Below are positions 55,006 through 63,272 of a DNA stretch of 64,000 bases, one piece after another (within the stretch, counting starts at the first letter, position 1; each line of letters begins with the position of its first letter). The notes beneath the pieces are model-generated. The model had not been told where the DNA came from. It searched no databases and was given only the letters and a program-made list of their open reading frames with translations. This DNA comes from an uncultured Eubacteriales bacterium (GTDB lineage: Bacteria > Bacillota > Clostridia > Oscillospirales > Acutalibacteraceae), in NCBI GenBank assembly GCA_910584745.1, contig CAJUDG010000011.1, forward strand, positions 1 through 64,000, written 5' to 3'. Made by a program: the position numbers and the translations under genes.

Positions 55006-56751
55006 ATGACCAGAAAAACCAAAATAATCTGCACGCTTGGCCCCGCCACCGAGGATGAAGCCGTACTGCGCAGGCTCATGCTCTCCGGCATGAACGCCGC
55101 CCGCTTCAACTTCTCACACCTGGACCATCAGGACGCCAGAAAGAAGCTGGACATGGTGGAGCGCCTGAGGGAGGAGCTGAAGCTGCCCATAGCCACCCTG
55201 CTGGACACCAAGGGCCCGGAGATAAGGGTGGGCAACTTCAAGGACGGCCCCATACAGCTCCACGCCGGGGACACCTTCACCCTCACAACCCGGGACGTGC
55301 CCGGCACCGCCGACATTGTCTCCATCACCTATAAGGACCTGCCGAAGGACCTGGCCCCCGGGGCGAGGGTCCTCATCGACGACGGCTTAGTCGAGATGAA
55401 GGCCCAGAAGGTCAGCGACACGGACATAGTCTGCTCTGTGATAAACGGCGGGAAGGTCTCCAACCACAAGGGCATAAACGTGCCCGGCACCAAGCTCTCC
55501 ATGCCCTTTATCAGCGAGCGGGACCGCTCTGACATAATCTTCGGCATAGAGAACGGCTTTGATTTCATCGCCGCCTCCTTCACCCGCACGGCCGAGGATA
55601 TCCTGGAGATACGCCGGATACTAAAAGAATATAAATGTCATAAGATAAATATTATAGCAAAGATAGAGAACATGGAGGGCGTCGAGAACATCGATGAGAT
55701 ACTTCGGGTCGCCGACGGCATAATGGTGGCCCGGGGCGATATGGGCGTGGAGATACCCTTTGAGGATGTGCCCGTGCTGCAAAAGGAGCTCATTAAGAAG
55801 TCCTACCTTGCGGGCAAGCAGGTGGTCACCGCCACACAGATGCTGGATTCCATGATGAAGAACCCCCGCCCCACCCGCGCCGAGGCCACGGACGTGGCAA
55901 ACGCCATCTACGACGGCACCAGCTGCATAATGCTCTCCGGCGAGACCGCCGCGGGGGATTACCCGGTAGAGGCCCTTGAGACCATGGTGCGCATAGCCGA
56001 GAAGGCCGAGCAGAGCATCGACTATATCCACCGCTTCAACTCCCGGGACAACAGCGACATCGCCTTCGACGTGACCAACGCCATCTCCCACGCCACCTGC
56101 ACCACCGCCCACGACCTTGGGGCCCGGGCCATAATCACCGTCACCAAGTCCGGCGTGACGGCCCGTCAGCTCTCAAAGTTCCGGCCCCTCTATCCCATAG
56201 TGGGTTGCACCACCGAGGAGCACGTCTGCCGCCAGCTGAACCTTTCCTGGGGCGTTACCCCCCTGCTCATCGCCGAGGAGAGCGACACCGACGCCCTCTT
56301 TGACCACGCCGTGGACGCCGCCCAGCAGGCCGGGGTGGTGCAGAGCGGGGACATAGTGGTCATCACCGCCGGTATGCCCCTGGGGGTCTCCGGCACCACC
56401 AACATGATGAAGGTCCATGTGGTGGGTCATGTGCTGCTCACAGGCACAGGGGTCACCGAAAAGTCAGTTTCAGCCAGACTCTGCGTCTGCAAGCACCTGG
56501 AGGACATCCCAAAGCGCTTCCGCGACGGCGACATCTTAGTGGTCCCCGAAACGGACAACACCATCGTCGAGTACCTGCGCCGGGCCTCGGGCATCATCAC
56601 CGAGCAGGAGGGCCTCAACACCCACGCGGCCATATCGGGCCTCGCCATGGATAAGCCTGTGATAACCGGCGCGGAGCACGCCACGCGCATCCTGAAGGGC
56701 GGCGCGGTGGTGACCCTGGACGCCAAGACTGGGAGGGTCAGTGTGTGCTGA
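55006..56751 (+). CDS. pyk: Pyruvate kinase with C-terminal PEP-utiliser domain
   Basis: 581 residues. TRKTKIICTLGPATED start; active-site region with DGIMVARGDMGVEIPFE and the Lys of the INIIAKIEN signature; allosteric C domain; then an extra ~110-residue PEP-utilizing-enzyme mobile-type domain (GDILVVPETDNTIVEYLRRA, SGIITEQEGLNTHAAISGLA) as in Geobacillus and many Firmicutes, in which the normally catalytic His is present in THAAI. ATG at 55006 has AGAGGAG; the frame from 54955 is too long. Last step of glycolysis. Confidence 0.97.
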   Translation: MTRKTKIICTLGPATEDEAVLRRLMLSGMNAARFNFSHLDHQDARKKLDMVERLREELKLPIATLLDTKGPEIRVGNFKDGPIQLHAGDTFTLTTRDVPGTADIVSITYKDLPKDLAPGARVLIDDGLVEMKAQKVSDTDIVCSVINGGKVSNHKGINVPGTKLSMPFISERDRSDIIFGIENGFDFIAASFTRTAEDILEIRRILKEYKCHKINIIAKIENMEGVENIDEILRVADGIMVARGDMGVEIPFEDVPVLQKELIKKSYLAGKQVVTATQMLDSMMKNPRPTRAEATDVANAIYDGTSCIMLSGETAAGDYPVEALETMVRIAEKAEQSIDYIHRFNSRDNSDIAFDVTNAISHATCTTAHDLGARAIITVTKSGVTARQLSKFRPLYPIVGCTTEEHVCRQLNLSWGVTPLLIAEESDTDALFDHAVDAAQQAGVVQSGDIVVITAGMPLGVSGTTNMMKVHVVGHVLLTGTGVTEKSVSARLCVCKHLEDIPKRFRDGDILVVPETDNTIVEYLRRASGIITEQEGLNTHAAISGLAMDKPVITGAEHATRILKGGAVVTLDAKTGRVSVC

Positions 56752-56792
56752 GCGTAGTAAAATGATAAAACATATAAGGAGAACAGTTTGAT

Positions 56793-57392
56793 ATGACTGA
56801 TACTGAGATGATTTTGGAACAGATCAAGAGTTTGCAGATGTCCATGGAGACAAGGTTTGACAATGTAGACCAACGCATAGACGGCCTGGACCAACGCATG
56901 GATGGTTTAGAACATCGCATGGACGGCCTGGATCAACGTATGGATGGTTTAGAACATCGCATAGACGGCCTGGATCAACGCATGGACGGGCTTGACCAGC
57001 GTATGGGTGGACTGGAACAGCAGATGGAAAGTTTCAAGGAAGACATGCTTTCCGAATTCCAGAAGCAGACCGATACCCTAAGTGAGAAGACTGGCGCTAT
57101 GGACCGCAAGATCGATGAGTTCCACTCTGCTATGGTAGACGAGTTCCAGAAGCAGACCGACACTCTGTGTGAAAGGTCTGAGGAAATTGACAAACACCTG
57201 CGCGAGGTAAAGCATGACCTCAAGGTCTATATGGAGAGCTCCACGATGAAGAAGATAGGCACCATTCACGAGGGGTATGAGATAAACCGGGACAATATAG
57301 CTGAAAACCGCCGGGAGATCAGGCGCACGCAGGAGCAGCAGGACCGCCTTGAGACCCGAGTTTCCGTGCTGGAAAGCAAGACCTCCGCCTGA
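56793..57392 (+). CDS. Coiled-coil protein with 14-residue tandem repeats
   Basis: 199 residues, entirely helical. Residues 25-75 are four to five tandem copies of DGLDQRMDGLEHRM-like units, encoded by a 42-base DNA repeat; a second pair of repeats (EFQKQTDTLSEK / EFQKQTDTLCER) follows, then a helical tail (EINRDNIAENRREIRRTQ). Such repeats can expand or shrink by slippage, so length may vary among strains. No function known; related proteins are common in gut Clostridia. AAGGAG about 9 bases before the ATG. Confidence 0.8.
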   Translation: MTDTEMILEQIKSLQMSMETRFDNVDQRIDGLDQRMDGLEHRMDGLDQRMDGLEHRIDGLDQRMDGLDQRMGGLEQQMESFKEDMLSEFQKQTDTLSEKTGAMDRKIDEFHSAMVDEFQKQTDTLCERSEEIDKHLREVKHDLKVYMESSTMKKIGTIHEGYEINRDNIAENRREIRRTQEQQDRLETRVSVLESKTSA

Positions 57393-57411
57393 CCGCAAAA
57401 GGAGGACCCAC

Positions 57412-57984
57412 ATGGACAAAGACGTATTCACCGGCGGCGTTGACCCCGGCGGGCTCTGGACGAAGAACGACATCCGCATACTCATCTGCTATATCCTATC
57501 AAGCGTCAACGCGCCCCTTACCGGGGAGGACATCTCCGGCATAATGCAGGGCAAGGCCCTGGCAAACTATTTCGAGACCACCGATGCCCTGGCGGGGCTT
57601 TTGAGCCTTGGGCATATCAGGAGCACCCCCGAGGGCTATGTGATAGAGCCCACGGGCCGGGAGATAGCCGGGAGCCTTGACACCGGCCTGCCCCTTGCGG
57701 TGCGGGACAAGGCCCTGGAGGCCGCGGTGTCCCTTTTAGCCCGGGCCCGGGCCAGAAGGGAGAACCGCGTCGAGATAGAGGACCTCAGTAACGGCTGCCG
57801 GGTGCGGTGCGTTATATCCGGCGGGGGCGGCGGGGACCTGATGGAGCTGGGCCTGTACGTGGCCGACCGGGCCCAGGCAAGAGTGATAGAGGAGAATTTC
57901 TATAAGGACCCGGAGGGGGTATACCAGCTGCTGCTGGCGGCCCTGACCGGCGACAAGGAATTCGCCAGGGAATATCTCAGTTAA
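57412..57984 (+). CDS. DUF4364 family protein
   Basis: 190 residues of the DUF4364 family, small winged-helix-like proteins widespread in Clostridia. NDIRILICYILSSVNAPLTGEDI at the start and GYVIEPTGREIAGSL are typical. Possible DNA-binding role, not shown. ATG at 57412 has AAAAGGAGG; the frame from 57349 overlaps the coiled-coil gene and is rejected. Follows it by 19 bases and precedes the alpha-galactosidase gene by 19 bases, so the three are likely co-transcribed. Confidence 0.85.
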   Translation: MDKDVFTGGVDPGGLWTKNDIRILICYILSSVNAPLTGEDISGIMQGKALANYFETTDALAGLLSLGHIRSTPEGYVIEPTGREIAGSLDTGLPLAVRDKALEAAVSLLARARARRENRVEIEDLSNGCRVRCVISGGGGGDLMELGLYVADRAQARVIEENFYKDPEGVYQLLLAALTGDKEFAREYLS

Positions 57985-58003
57985 AAATCAAAGGAGTTGT
58001 ATC

Positions 58004-60199
58004 ATGGCTATCAAATTTGACCCAAAAACCAACATTTTCAAGCTGGACACCGACGTTTCAACCTACGCCTTCATGGCCTATGAGCAGGGCTATCTCGTTC
58101 ACCTGTACTACGGGCCCAGGGTACCGGACGGGGACCTCTCCCACCTGATGTATAGGGGCTGGTACGACTCCCTGTCCCCAAGGAATCCCAAGGTCCAGGA
58201 CCGGCGCTTCTCCCTGGACTCCATCCCTCAGGAGCTGCCGGGCAACAGCACCGGCGACTTCCGCATATCCGCCATCGAGGCCCAGGCCCCGGCGGGGGAC
58301 TCGGTCACGGACCTGCGCTATGTGGGCCATAAGGTCTACCCCGGCAAGCCGGAGCTCTACGCCGTGGAGGGGCTGAAGCTGCCCGCCACCTTCGCCGGGG
58401 AGGACGAGGCCGAGACCCTTGAAGTAGAGCTGCTGGACAAAGTTACCGGGCTCAAAGCCTACCTTAACTACACAGTCTTTGTCAAAAACGGCGCCATGGC
58501 CCGCAGTATGCGGGTGGAGAACGCCGGAGACAGCGCCGTGCAGCTTGAGCGTGCCTACAGCATGTGCCTGGAGCTGCCCTCGATGGACTACGACATGGTG
58601 CACATGTACGGCCGCTGGGCCAAGGAGAACACCGTAACCCGGCATCCGCTCATGCACGGCATACAGAGCATCCGTTCGAAAAGGGGCATGACCGGCCCCA
58701 ATCATAACCCCTTCATGGCCCTTCTGCGCAAGGGCGCGGACGAGGACCAGGGCGAGGCCATGGGCGTCAGCATAGTCTACAGCGGCAACTTCTCCATAGA
58801 GACCGAGGTGGACACCCTGGGCTGCCCGAGGGTCCTGGCGGGCATAGACCCCAGCAGCTTTAGCTGGCATCTGGAGCCCGGGGAGATATTCCAGACCCCC
58901 GAGGTCATAACCGTGTTCAGCGCGGAGGGCCTTGGCGGCATGAGCCGCAGCTTCCACAGGCTCTATATGGACAACCTCATGCGCAGCGAGTGGACCCATA
59001 AGAAGCGCCCCCTGCTGATAAACAGCTGGGAGGCGGCGGTGTTCGACTTCGACGACGACCTCCTGGTGGACTTCGCCAGAGAGGCAAAGAAGCTGGGCGT
59101 GGACATGCTGGTGATGGACGACGGCTGGTTCGGCACCCGGAACGACGACACCCAGGCCCTGGGCGACTGGCAGGTGAACGAAAACAAGCTGAAGGGCGGC
59201 ATAAAGAGCCTTATCGAGCGGGTGAACGCGGAGGGGCTCAGCTTCGGCATATGGTACGAGCCGGAGATGGTGAACCCCAACAGCGACCTCTATAGGGCCC
59301 ACCCGGACTGGATAATCAAGGCCCAGGGGAGGGACGGCAGCCTCAGCCGCAACCAGTGCGTGCTGGACATGACCCGCAGGGAGGTCCGGGACAATATCTT
59401 CGACCAGATGGCCGAGGTCATTGGCAACAACAATATACAGTATATAAAATGGGACTGCAACCGCAATATATCCGAAGCGGGCAACGCCGTGCTGCCAAAG
59501 GAGCGCCAGGGGGAGTTCTTCCACAGGTACGTCCTTGGCGTCTACGAGCTGATGGACCGGGTGACGAGCACCTGGCCCCATATCCTCCTTGAGAACTGCT
59601 CCTCGGGCGGCGGGCGCTTTGACCCCGGTATGCTCTACTACTCCCCGCAGATATGGACCAGCGACAACACGGACCCCATCGAGCGGCTGACCATACAGAT
59701 GGGCGCAAGCCTCTGCTATCCCCCGGCCTGCATGGGGGCCCACGTGTCGGCGAACCCCCGCACGGGCTTTGAGACCAAGGGCAACGTGGCCATAATGGGC
59801 ACCCACGGCTTTGAGCTGGACCCCTTAAAGATGAGCGATGAGGAGAAGGAGTGGGCCAAGCGGCAGGCTTCTGACTACCACAAATACTATGACCTGACCC
59901 ATTACGGGGACCTGTACCGGCTGACGGACCCGGCGGCGGACCCCTTCTTCTGCGACTGGGAGCTGGTGAGCCCGGACAAGGGGGAGGCGCTGTTCACCCG
60001 GGTGGTGATGCGCAAGCCGGAGAACTTCTACCAGATGAAGCGGCTGAAGGGCCTTGACCCCGAGAAGATGTACCGTATCGAGGGGACAGAGCGCGTGTAT
60101 TCCGGGGCGCTGCTGATGGCGGCGGGGCTTGACCTGTCCCAGCCGTGGCCGGGGCCGGAGGACGGCTCCAGCGTGACCGTGCACCTAGTGGCGGAGTAA
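58004..60199 (+). CDS. GH36 alpha-galactosidase
   Basis: 731 residues, the usual GH36 size. N-terminal beta-supersandwich (about 1-320); catalytic barrel with the nucleophile Asp in YIKWDCNRNISE and the acid/base Asp in CSSGGGRFDPGMLYYSPQIW..SDNTDPIE; MDDGWFGTRNDDTQALGDW and FGIWYEPEMVNPNS are strong family marks. No signal peptide, so it works on imported raffinose-family or melibiose-type sugars. No sugar transporter is adjacent. AAGGAG before the ATG. Confidence 0.95.
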   Translation: MAIKFDPKTNIFKLDTDVSTYAFMAYEQGYLVHLYYGPRVPDGDLSHLMYRGWYDSLSPRNPKVQDRRFSLDSIPQELPGNSTGDFRISAIEAQAPAGDSVTDLRYVGHKVYPGKPELYAVEGLKLPATFAGEDEAETLEVELLDKVTGLKAYLNYTVFVKNGAMARSMRVENAGDSAVQLERAYSMCLELPSMDYDMVHMYGRWAKENTVTRHPLMHGIQSIRSKRGMTGPNHNPFMALLRKGADEDQGEAMGVSIVYSGNFSIETEVDTLGCPRVLAGIDPSSFSWHLEPGEIFQTPEVITVFSAEGLGGMSRSFHRLYMDNLMRSEWTHKKRPLLINSWEAAVFDFDDDLLVDFAREAKKLGVDMLVMDDGWFGTRNDDTQALGDWQVNENKLKGGIKSLIERVNAEGLSFGIWYEPEMVNPNSDLYRAHPDWIIKAQGRDGSLSRNQCVLDMTRREVRDNIFDQMAEVIGNNNIQYIKWDCNRNISEAGNAVLPKERQGEFFHRYVLGVYELMDRVTSTWPHILLENCSSGGGRFDPGMLYYSPQIWTSDNTDPIERLTIQMGASLCYPPACMGAHVSANPRTGFETKGNVAIMGTHGFELDPLKMSDEEKEWAKRQASDYHKYYDLTHYGDLYRLTDPAADPFFCDWELVSPDKGEALFTRVVMRKPENFYQMKRLKGLDPEKMYRIEGTERVYSGALLMAAGLDLSQPWPGPEDGSSVTVHLVAE

Positions 60200-60206
60200 A
60201 ACGAGG

Positions 60207-60280
60207 CCGGTCCAGCGGGCCTTACGCTGGCGGGGGTCTGGGGCGAGGAGCCCCAGGATGTGGCCGAAGGCCACAAACAT
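60207..60280. repeat. REP-like multi-hairpin element after the alpha-galactosidase
   Basis: CCAGCG/CGCTGG, CTGGGGC/GCCCCAG and GTGGCC/GGCCAC hairpins in series. Same architecture as 6060-6132, with little direct identity. Confidence 0.5.
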
Positions 60281-60293
60281 ACTCCAAAAACTA

Positions 60294-60322
60294 TTGACTT
60301 TTAGAATAAAATGCGCTATATT
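60294..60322 (+). promoter_or_regulatory. Promoter of the cytidylate-kinase-like gene
   Basis: TTGACT (60294-60299), 17-base spacer, TATATT (60317-60322). Confidence 0.75.
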
Positions 60323-60409
60323 ATATATAGAGAAACTATCCAGATTTCAACTGAAATTTAGTCGATTCCTGGAGCATACCCACAAATCCACGCAAAAGGG
60401 GGTCCCAAT

Positions 60410-61027
60410 ATGTTACCAGTCATTACCATTTCCCGCCAGTTCGGCAGCGGAGGCCACGAGGTGGGTGAAAAGCTGGCCCGCCAGCTGGACGTGCCCTTCT
60501 ACGATAAGGCCCTTATCGCCATGGCCGCCAAGCAGAGCGGCCTTTCGGAGGAGGTCTTCGCCAACGCCGACGAGAAGGCCACCAGCAGCCTTCTGTACTC
60601 CATGGTCATGGGCAGCTACTCCTTCGGGGCCAGAGTCCCCGGCATCAACGAGATGCCCATCAACGACAAGCTCTTTATAATCCAGTCCGACATCATCAAA
60701 AAGGCCGCCGCCGACGGCCCCTGCGTGATAATCGGGCGCTGCGCGGACTATATCCTCAGAGAGCACGAGAACTGCCTTAACGTCTTCGTGCACGCCAATA
60801 AGGAGGACCGCATCCGCCGCTCGGTGGCCAAAAAGGACTGCGAGGAGCGCAAGGCCGCTGACTTCGTCACCAAGAAGGACAAACAGCGGGCCAACTACTA
60901 CAACTTCTACTCCAATAAGCGCTGGGACGACCTGCAGAATTACGACATCACCATCGACACCTCCCGGTTCACAGTGGACGAGGCCGTGGAGCTGCTGATG
61001 GACGCCGCAAAGCGTCTGGACCGTTAA
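60410..61027 (+). CDS. Cytidylate kinase-like protein
   Basis: 205 residues of the cytidylate-kinase-like P-loop family: ITISRQFGSGGHEVGEKLAR, where the P-loop is the FGSGG form, then CVIIGRCADYILREHENCLNVFVHA and a C-terminal DSR-like end DISTIDTSRFTVDEAVELL-type. The lid region RIRRSVAKKDCEERKA is present. Members are common in Clostridia beside cytidylate kinase Cmk but the true substrate is unproven. AAAGGGGG before the ATG. Confidence 0.88.
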   Translation: MLPVITISRQFGSGGHEVGEKLARQLDVPFYDKALIAMAAKQSGLSEEVFANADEKATSSLLYSMVMGSYSFGARVPGINEMPINDKLFIIQSDIIKKAAADGPCVIIGRCADYILREHENCLNVFVHANKEDRIRRSVAKKDCEERKAADFVTKKDKQRANYYNFYSNKRWDDLQNYDITIDTSRFTVDEAVELLMDAAKRLDR

Positions 61028-61030
61028 GCA

Positions 61031-62152
61031 ATGTCAGAAAAGAGCACGATCCTCCGGCCCAAGGGCCGGAGGATCATACTTATACTATCCGGCGCGGCAC
61101 TGGCGCTGCTGCTGGCGGGGCTTTTCATATGGCAGTTCGTCCACAGGGAGCGGGAATATACGCTCGATACCTTTGCCATGGGCAGCTACGTGCGGCAGAC
61201 CCTCTGGGGCCGGGAGCCGGAGGAGGCCGCCGCCGAGACCGTCCAGCGGATAGAGGAGCTTGAGCGGGAGATATCCTGGCGCAGGGACGGCGATATAGCG
61301 AAAATGAACGCCCAGGCCGGCGGGGAGCCGGTGACAGTTGAAGACACCGGTGAGCTGCTGGCGGAGCTGCTGGAGCTCTCAGAGAGGAGCGGCGGGGCTC
61401 TGGACATAACTCTCGGGCCGGTGACAAGGCTCTGGGACTTTGACGGCGAGCCCCATCTGCCTGACCCGGAGGAGCTGGAGAAGGCCCTGGCCCTGGTGGA
61501 CTACAGGAAGCTCTCCATGGACAGCGAGGAGTATTGGTACGCGGTCCCCATCGAGGACGGAAGCCATCTGGACTGCATAGGCACAAAGTACCATGTGTCC
61601 CTCAAGGAGCCCGGCATGGCCCTGGACCTGGGGGCCGTGGGCAAGGGCGCGGCTTGCGACGAGGCGGCGGAGACTATCTACCGTGAAGGGATCTCCGGCA
61701 TGGTCGCGTCCGTGGGGGGCAGCGTATGCCTCCGGGGTCAAAAGCCCGACGGCGGCCCCTTCCGTGTCAGCGTGCGGGACCCAAAGGGAGACCCGGCCGA
61801 GAGCCTGGGCGTTCTGGAGCTGGACGGCGGCTACATATCCACCTCCGGCAGCTATGAGAAATATTTTGAGCAGGACGGCAAGAGATACCACCACATCCTG
61901 GACCCCCGCACCGGCTGCCCCGCCGAGAGCGGCCTCTTGTCCGTGACGGTCTGGTGCCCGCCGGGGCTCGACTGCAAGTACCCCGGGGCACTGAGCGATG
62001 GGCTGGCGACAGCCTGCTTCGTGCTGGGCCTTGAGGACGGCCGGAAGCTCCTTGAGAGCTACGGCGCGGAGGGCATCTTCATCGGCGAGGACGGCGAGCT
62101 TACTGTGACCGAGGGCCTAAAGGGCCGCTTCACCCCCAGGGAGGACGGATGA
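61031..62152 (+). CDS. ApbE family FAD:protein FMN transferase
   Basis: 373 residues. One N-terminal membrane helix (IILILSGAALALLLAGLFIWQF), then the ApbE domain: DTFAMGSYVRQTLWG, FDGEPHLPDPEEL, ALDLGAVGKGAACDEAAETIY, VASVGGSVCLRG, and the FMN-binding Thr region GYISTSGSYEKYFEQDGKRYHHILDPRTG. ApbE attaches FMN to Thr of Rnf/Nqr-type subunits outside the membrane. It follows the kinase-like gene by 3 bases and overlaps the NusG-II gene as ATGA. Confidence 0.93.
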   Translation: MSEKSTILRPKGRRIILILSGAALALLLAGLFIWQFVHREREYTLDTFAMGSYVRQTLWGREPEEAAAETVQRIEELEREISWRRDGDIAKMNAQAGGEPVTVEDTGELLAELLELSERSGGALDITLGPVTRLWDFDGEPHLPDPEELEKALALVDYRKLSMDSEEYWYAVPIEDGSHLDCIGTKYHVSLKEPGMALDLGAVGKGAACDEAAETIYREGISGMVASVGGSVCLRGQKPDGGPFRVSVRDPKGDPAESLGVLELDGGYISTSGSYEKYFEQDGKRYHHILDPRTGCPAESGLLSVTVWCPPGLDCKYPGALSDGLATACFVLGLEDGRKLLESYGAEGIFIGEDGELTVTEGLKGRFTPREDG

Positions 62153-62541
62153 TGGAGCGGCGGCTGTTCAGCAAAAAGGAATGGCCCCTGCTGCTGATAA
62201 TAGCCCTGGCTGCGGCCCTATGGCTCGTCCTGTCCCGGACGGGCCCCGGCGGGACCCGGGCCGTAGTGGAGCGGGGCGGCGAGACGGTGCTTACAAGGGA
62301 GCTGGGCGGACTTGAAGCCCCGGAGCTGGTGGAGATAACAGGTGAGAACGGCATTACGTTTACGCTGGAGTTTTCAAAGGAGGGCGCTCGAATCACAGCG
62401 GCCAGCTGCCCCGACAAGACCTGCCAGCGCACCGGCCAGCTGACCCGGGCCGGGGACGTGGCCGTGTGCCTGCCGGGCCGGATAGCGCTGCGCCTGGAGG
62501 GCCCGAAAACAGACCAGGCCCCGGACGCCGAGACCTATTAG
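62149..62541 (+). CDS. NusG domain II-containing membrane protein
   Basis: 130 residues. One N-terminal span (WPLLLIIALAAALWLVLSR) and an extracytoplasmic NusG-II domain (FTLEFSKEGARITAASCPDKTCQRTG, VAVCLPGRIALRLEG) with two conserved cysteines. Genes of this kind lie beside ApbE and Gx transporters in Clostridia, often near electron-transfer complexes. Overlaps the apbE stop as ATGA. Function unknown. Confidence 0.88.
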   Translation: MMERRLFSKKEWPLLLIIALAAALWLVLSRTGPGGTRAVVERGGETVLTRELGGLEAPELVEITGENGITFTLEFSKEGARITAASCPDKTCQRTGQLTRAGDVAVCLPGRIALRLEGPKTDQAPDAETY

Positions 62542-62552
62542 CGGAGGAAAAC

Positions 62553-63080
62553 GTGAGAAAAAAGGCTGGATCCGCGGCCCTCTCGGGGCTGCTGGCGGCG
62601 CTGGCGCTGACCCTCTCCATACTGGAGGGTATGCTGCCCCCCCTGCCCGGTATGCCCCCCGGGGCCAAGCTGGGGCTGTCAAACATAGTCATGATGTACG
62701 CCGCCGGGACCCTTGGCCTGCCCCTGGCCCTGGCCCTGGCGGTGATAAAGGGCGGCTTCGCCCTGCTGACCCGGGGGGTCACGGCGGGAGCCATGAGCCT
62801 GTCCGGGGGGCTGCTGAGCACCCTATGCGCCTGGGCCCTGCTGAAAAGGACCCGGGCAAGCCTCTCCCTTACGGGCGTATGCGGGGCCCTGGCCCACAAC
62901 GCCGGACAGCTTTTCATAGCCCTCATGCTGACGGGCCCCGCGGTGGCGGCCTACGCGCCGGTGCTGGCGGCGGCCTCGGTGCCCTCCGGGCTGCTGACCG
63001 GCACAGCGCTAAAGCTCAGCCTGCCCCTGCTCCGGCGGGCCTGCTCGTTCCTGACAGGTGATACCCCCCCAAAAAAGTGA
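62553..63080 (+). CDS. Gx transporter family protein (HepI-like)
   Basis: 175 residues with five or six membrane spans; AALSGLLAALALTLSILEGMLPPLPGMPPGAKLGLSNIVMMYAAG is the signature of the Gx transporter family, formerly called heptaprenyl diphosphate synthase component I. It resembles an ECF-type substrate-binding subunit. GTG start with GGAGGA; the frame from 62466 overlaps the NusG-II gene. Completes the ApbE-NusG-II-Gx transporter operon. Confidence 0.85.
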   Translation: MRKKAGSAALSGLLAALALTLSILEGMLPPLPGMPPGAKLGLSNIVMMYAAGTLGLPLALALAVIKGGFALLTRGVTAGAMSLSGGLLSTLCAWALLKRTRASLSLTGVCGALAHNAGQLFIALMLTGPAVAAYAPVLAAASVPSGLLTGTALKLSLPLLRRACSFLTGDTPPKK

Positions 63081-63081
63081 C

Positions 63082-63108
63082 CCTGGCCAACCTGGCCGGG
63101 GCCTTTTA
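63082..63108 (+). terminator. Possible terminator after the Gx transporter gene
   Basis: CCCTGGCC pairs with GGCCGGGG around AACCT, then CCTTTT. Overlaps the SLH-flank repeat. Confidence 0.6.
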
Positions 63109-63121
63109 GTTGAAGCCGGAG

Positions 63122-63151
63122 TTTACATATTTGTGAAAAATCTGGTATAAA
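63122..63151 (+). promoter_or_regulatory. Promoter-like pair within the repeat
   Basis: TTTACA (63122-63127), 18 bases, TATAAA (63146-63151) with TGG. Matches the promoter at 47652-47680; followed by the terminator at 63221, so it could make a short RNA. Confidence 0.5.
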
Positions 63152-63216
63152 AGGATCATTACAGAAAAGTGTACCTTTTTGTAACCGCGCCGGAAATTGA
63201 CCCCCCTTAAAAGTTC

Positions 63217-63254
63217 AAAAGACTGCCCCGGCTTTGTGGCCGGGGCAGTCTTTT
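63217..63254. terminator. Bidirectional terminator before the SLH gene end
   Basis: GACTGCCCCGGC (63221-63232) pairs with GCCGGGGCAGTC (63239-63250), flanked by AAAA and TTTT. Serves the minus-strand SLH gene and any + transcript from 63122. Confidence 0.88.
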
Positions 63255-63272
63255 ATCGGTTTAGTATTACAT

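Larger units (their letters stand above)
63072..63183. repeat. Fused copies of both flanks of the LRR-SLH gene
   Basis: 63072-63127 resembles 46504-46560 (AAAAAAGTGACCC, GGCCGGGG, GTTGAAG, GTTTACATA in the same order), i.e. the terminator and 3' end of the SLH gene. 63128-63183 repeats the upstream side, 47658-47733: ATTTGTGAAAAATCTGG-TATAA and, after an 18-base deletion, AAAAGGATCATTACAGAAAA-GTGTACCTTTTTGTAA. No SLH coding sequence lies between the two. Confidence 0.75.

Noticed and set aside
56860..57010. CRISPR-like array
   Set aside because: The 42-base units are contiguous and in frame, coding a coiled coil; there are no spacers and no cas genes.
58058..59806. 582-codon minus-strand ORF opposite the alpha-galactosidase
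   Set aside because: Shadow frame caused by codon bias; His/Val/Leu-rich without domains, while the plus-strand gene has all GH36 motifs.
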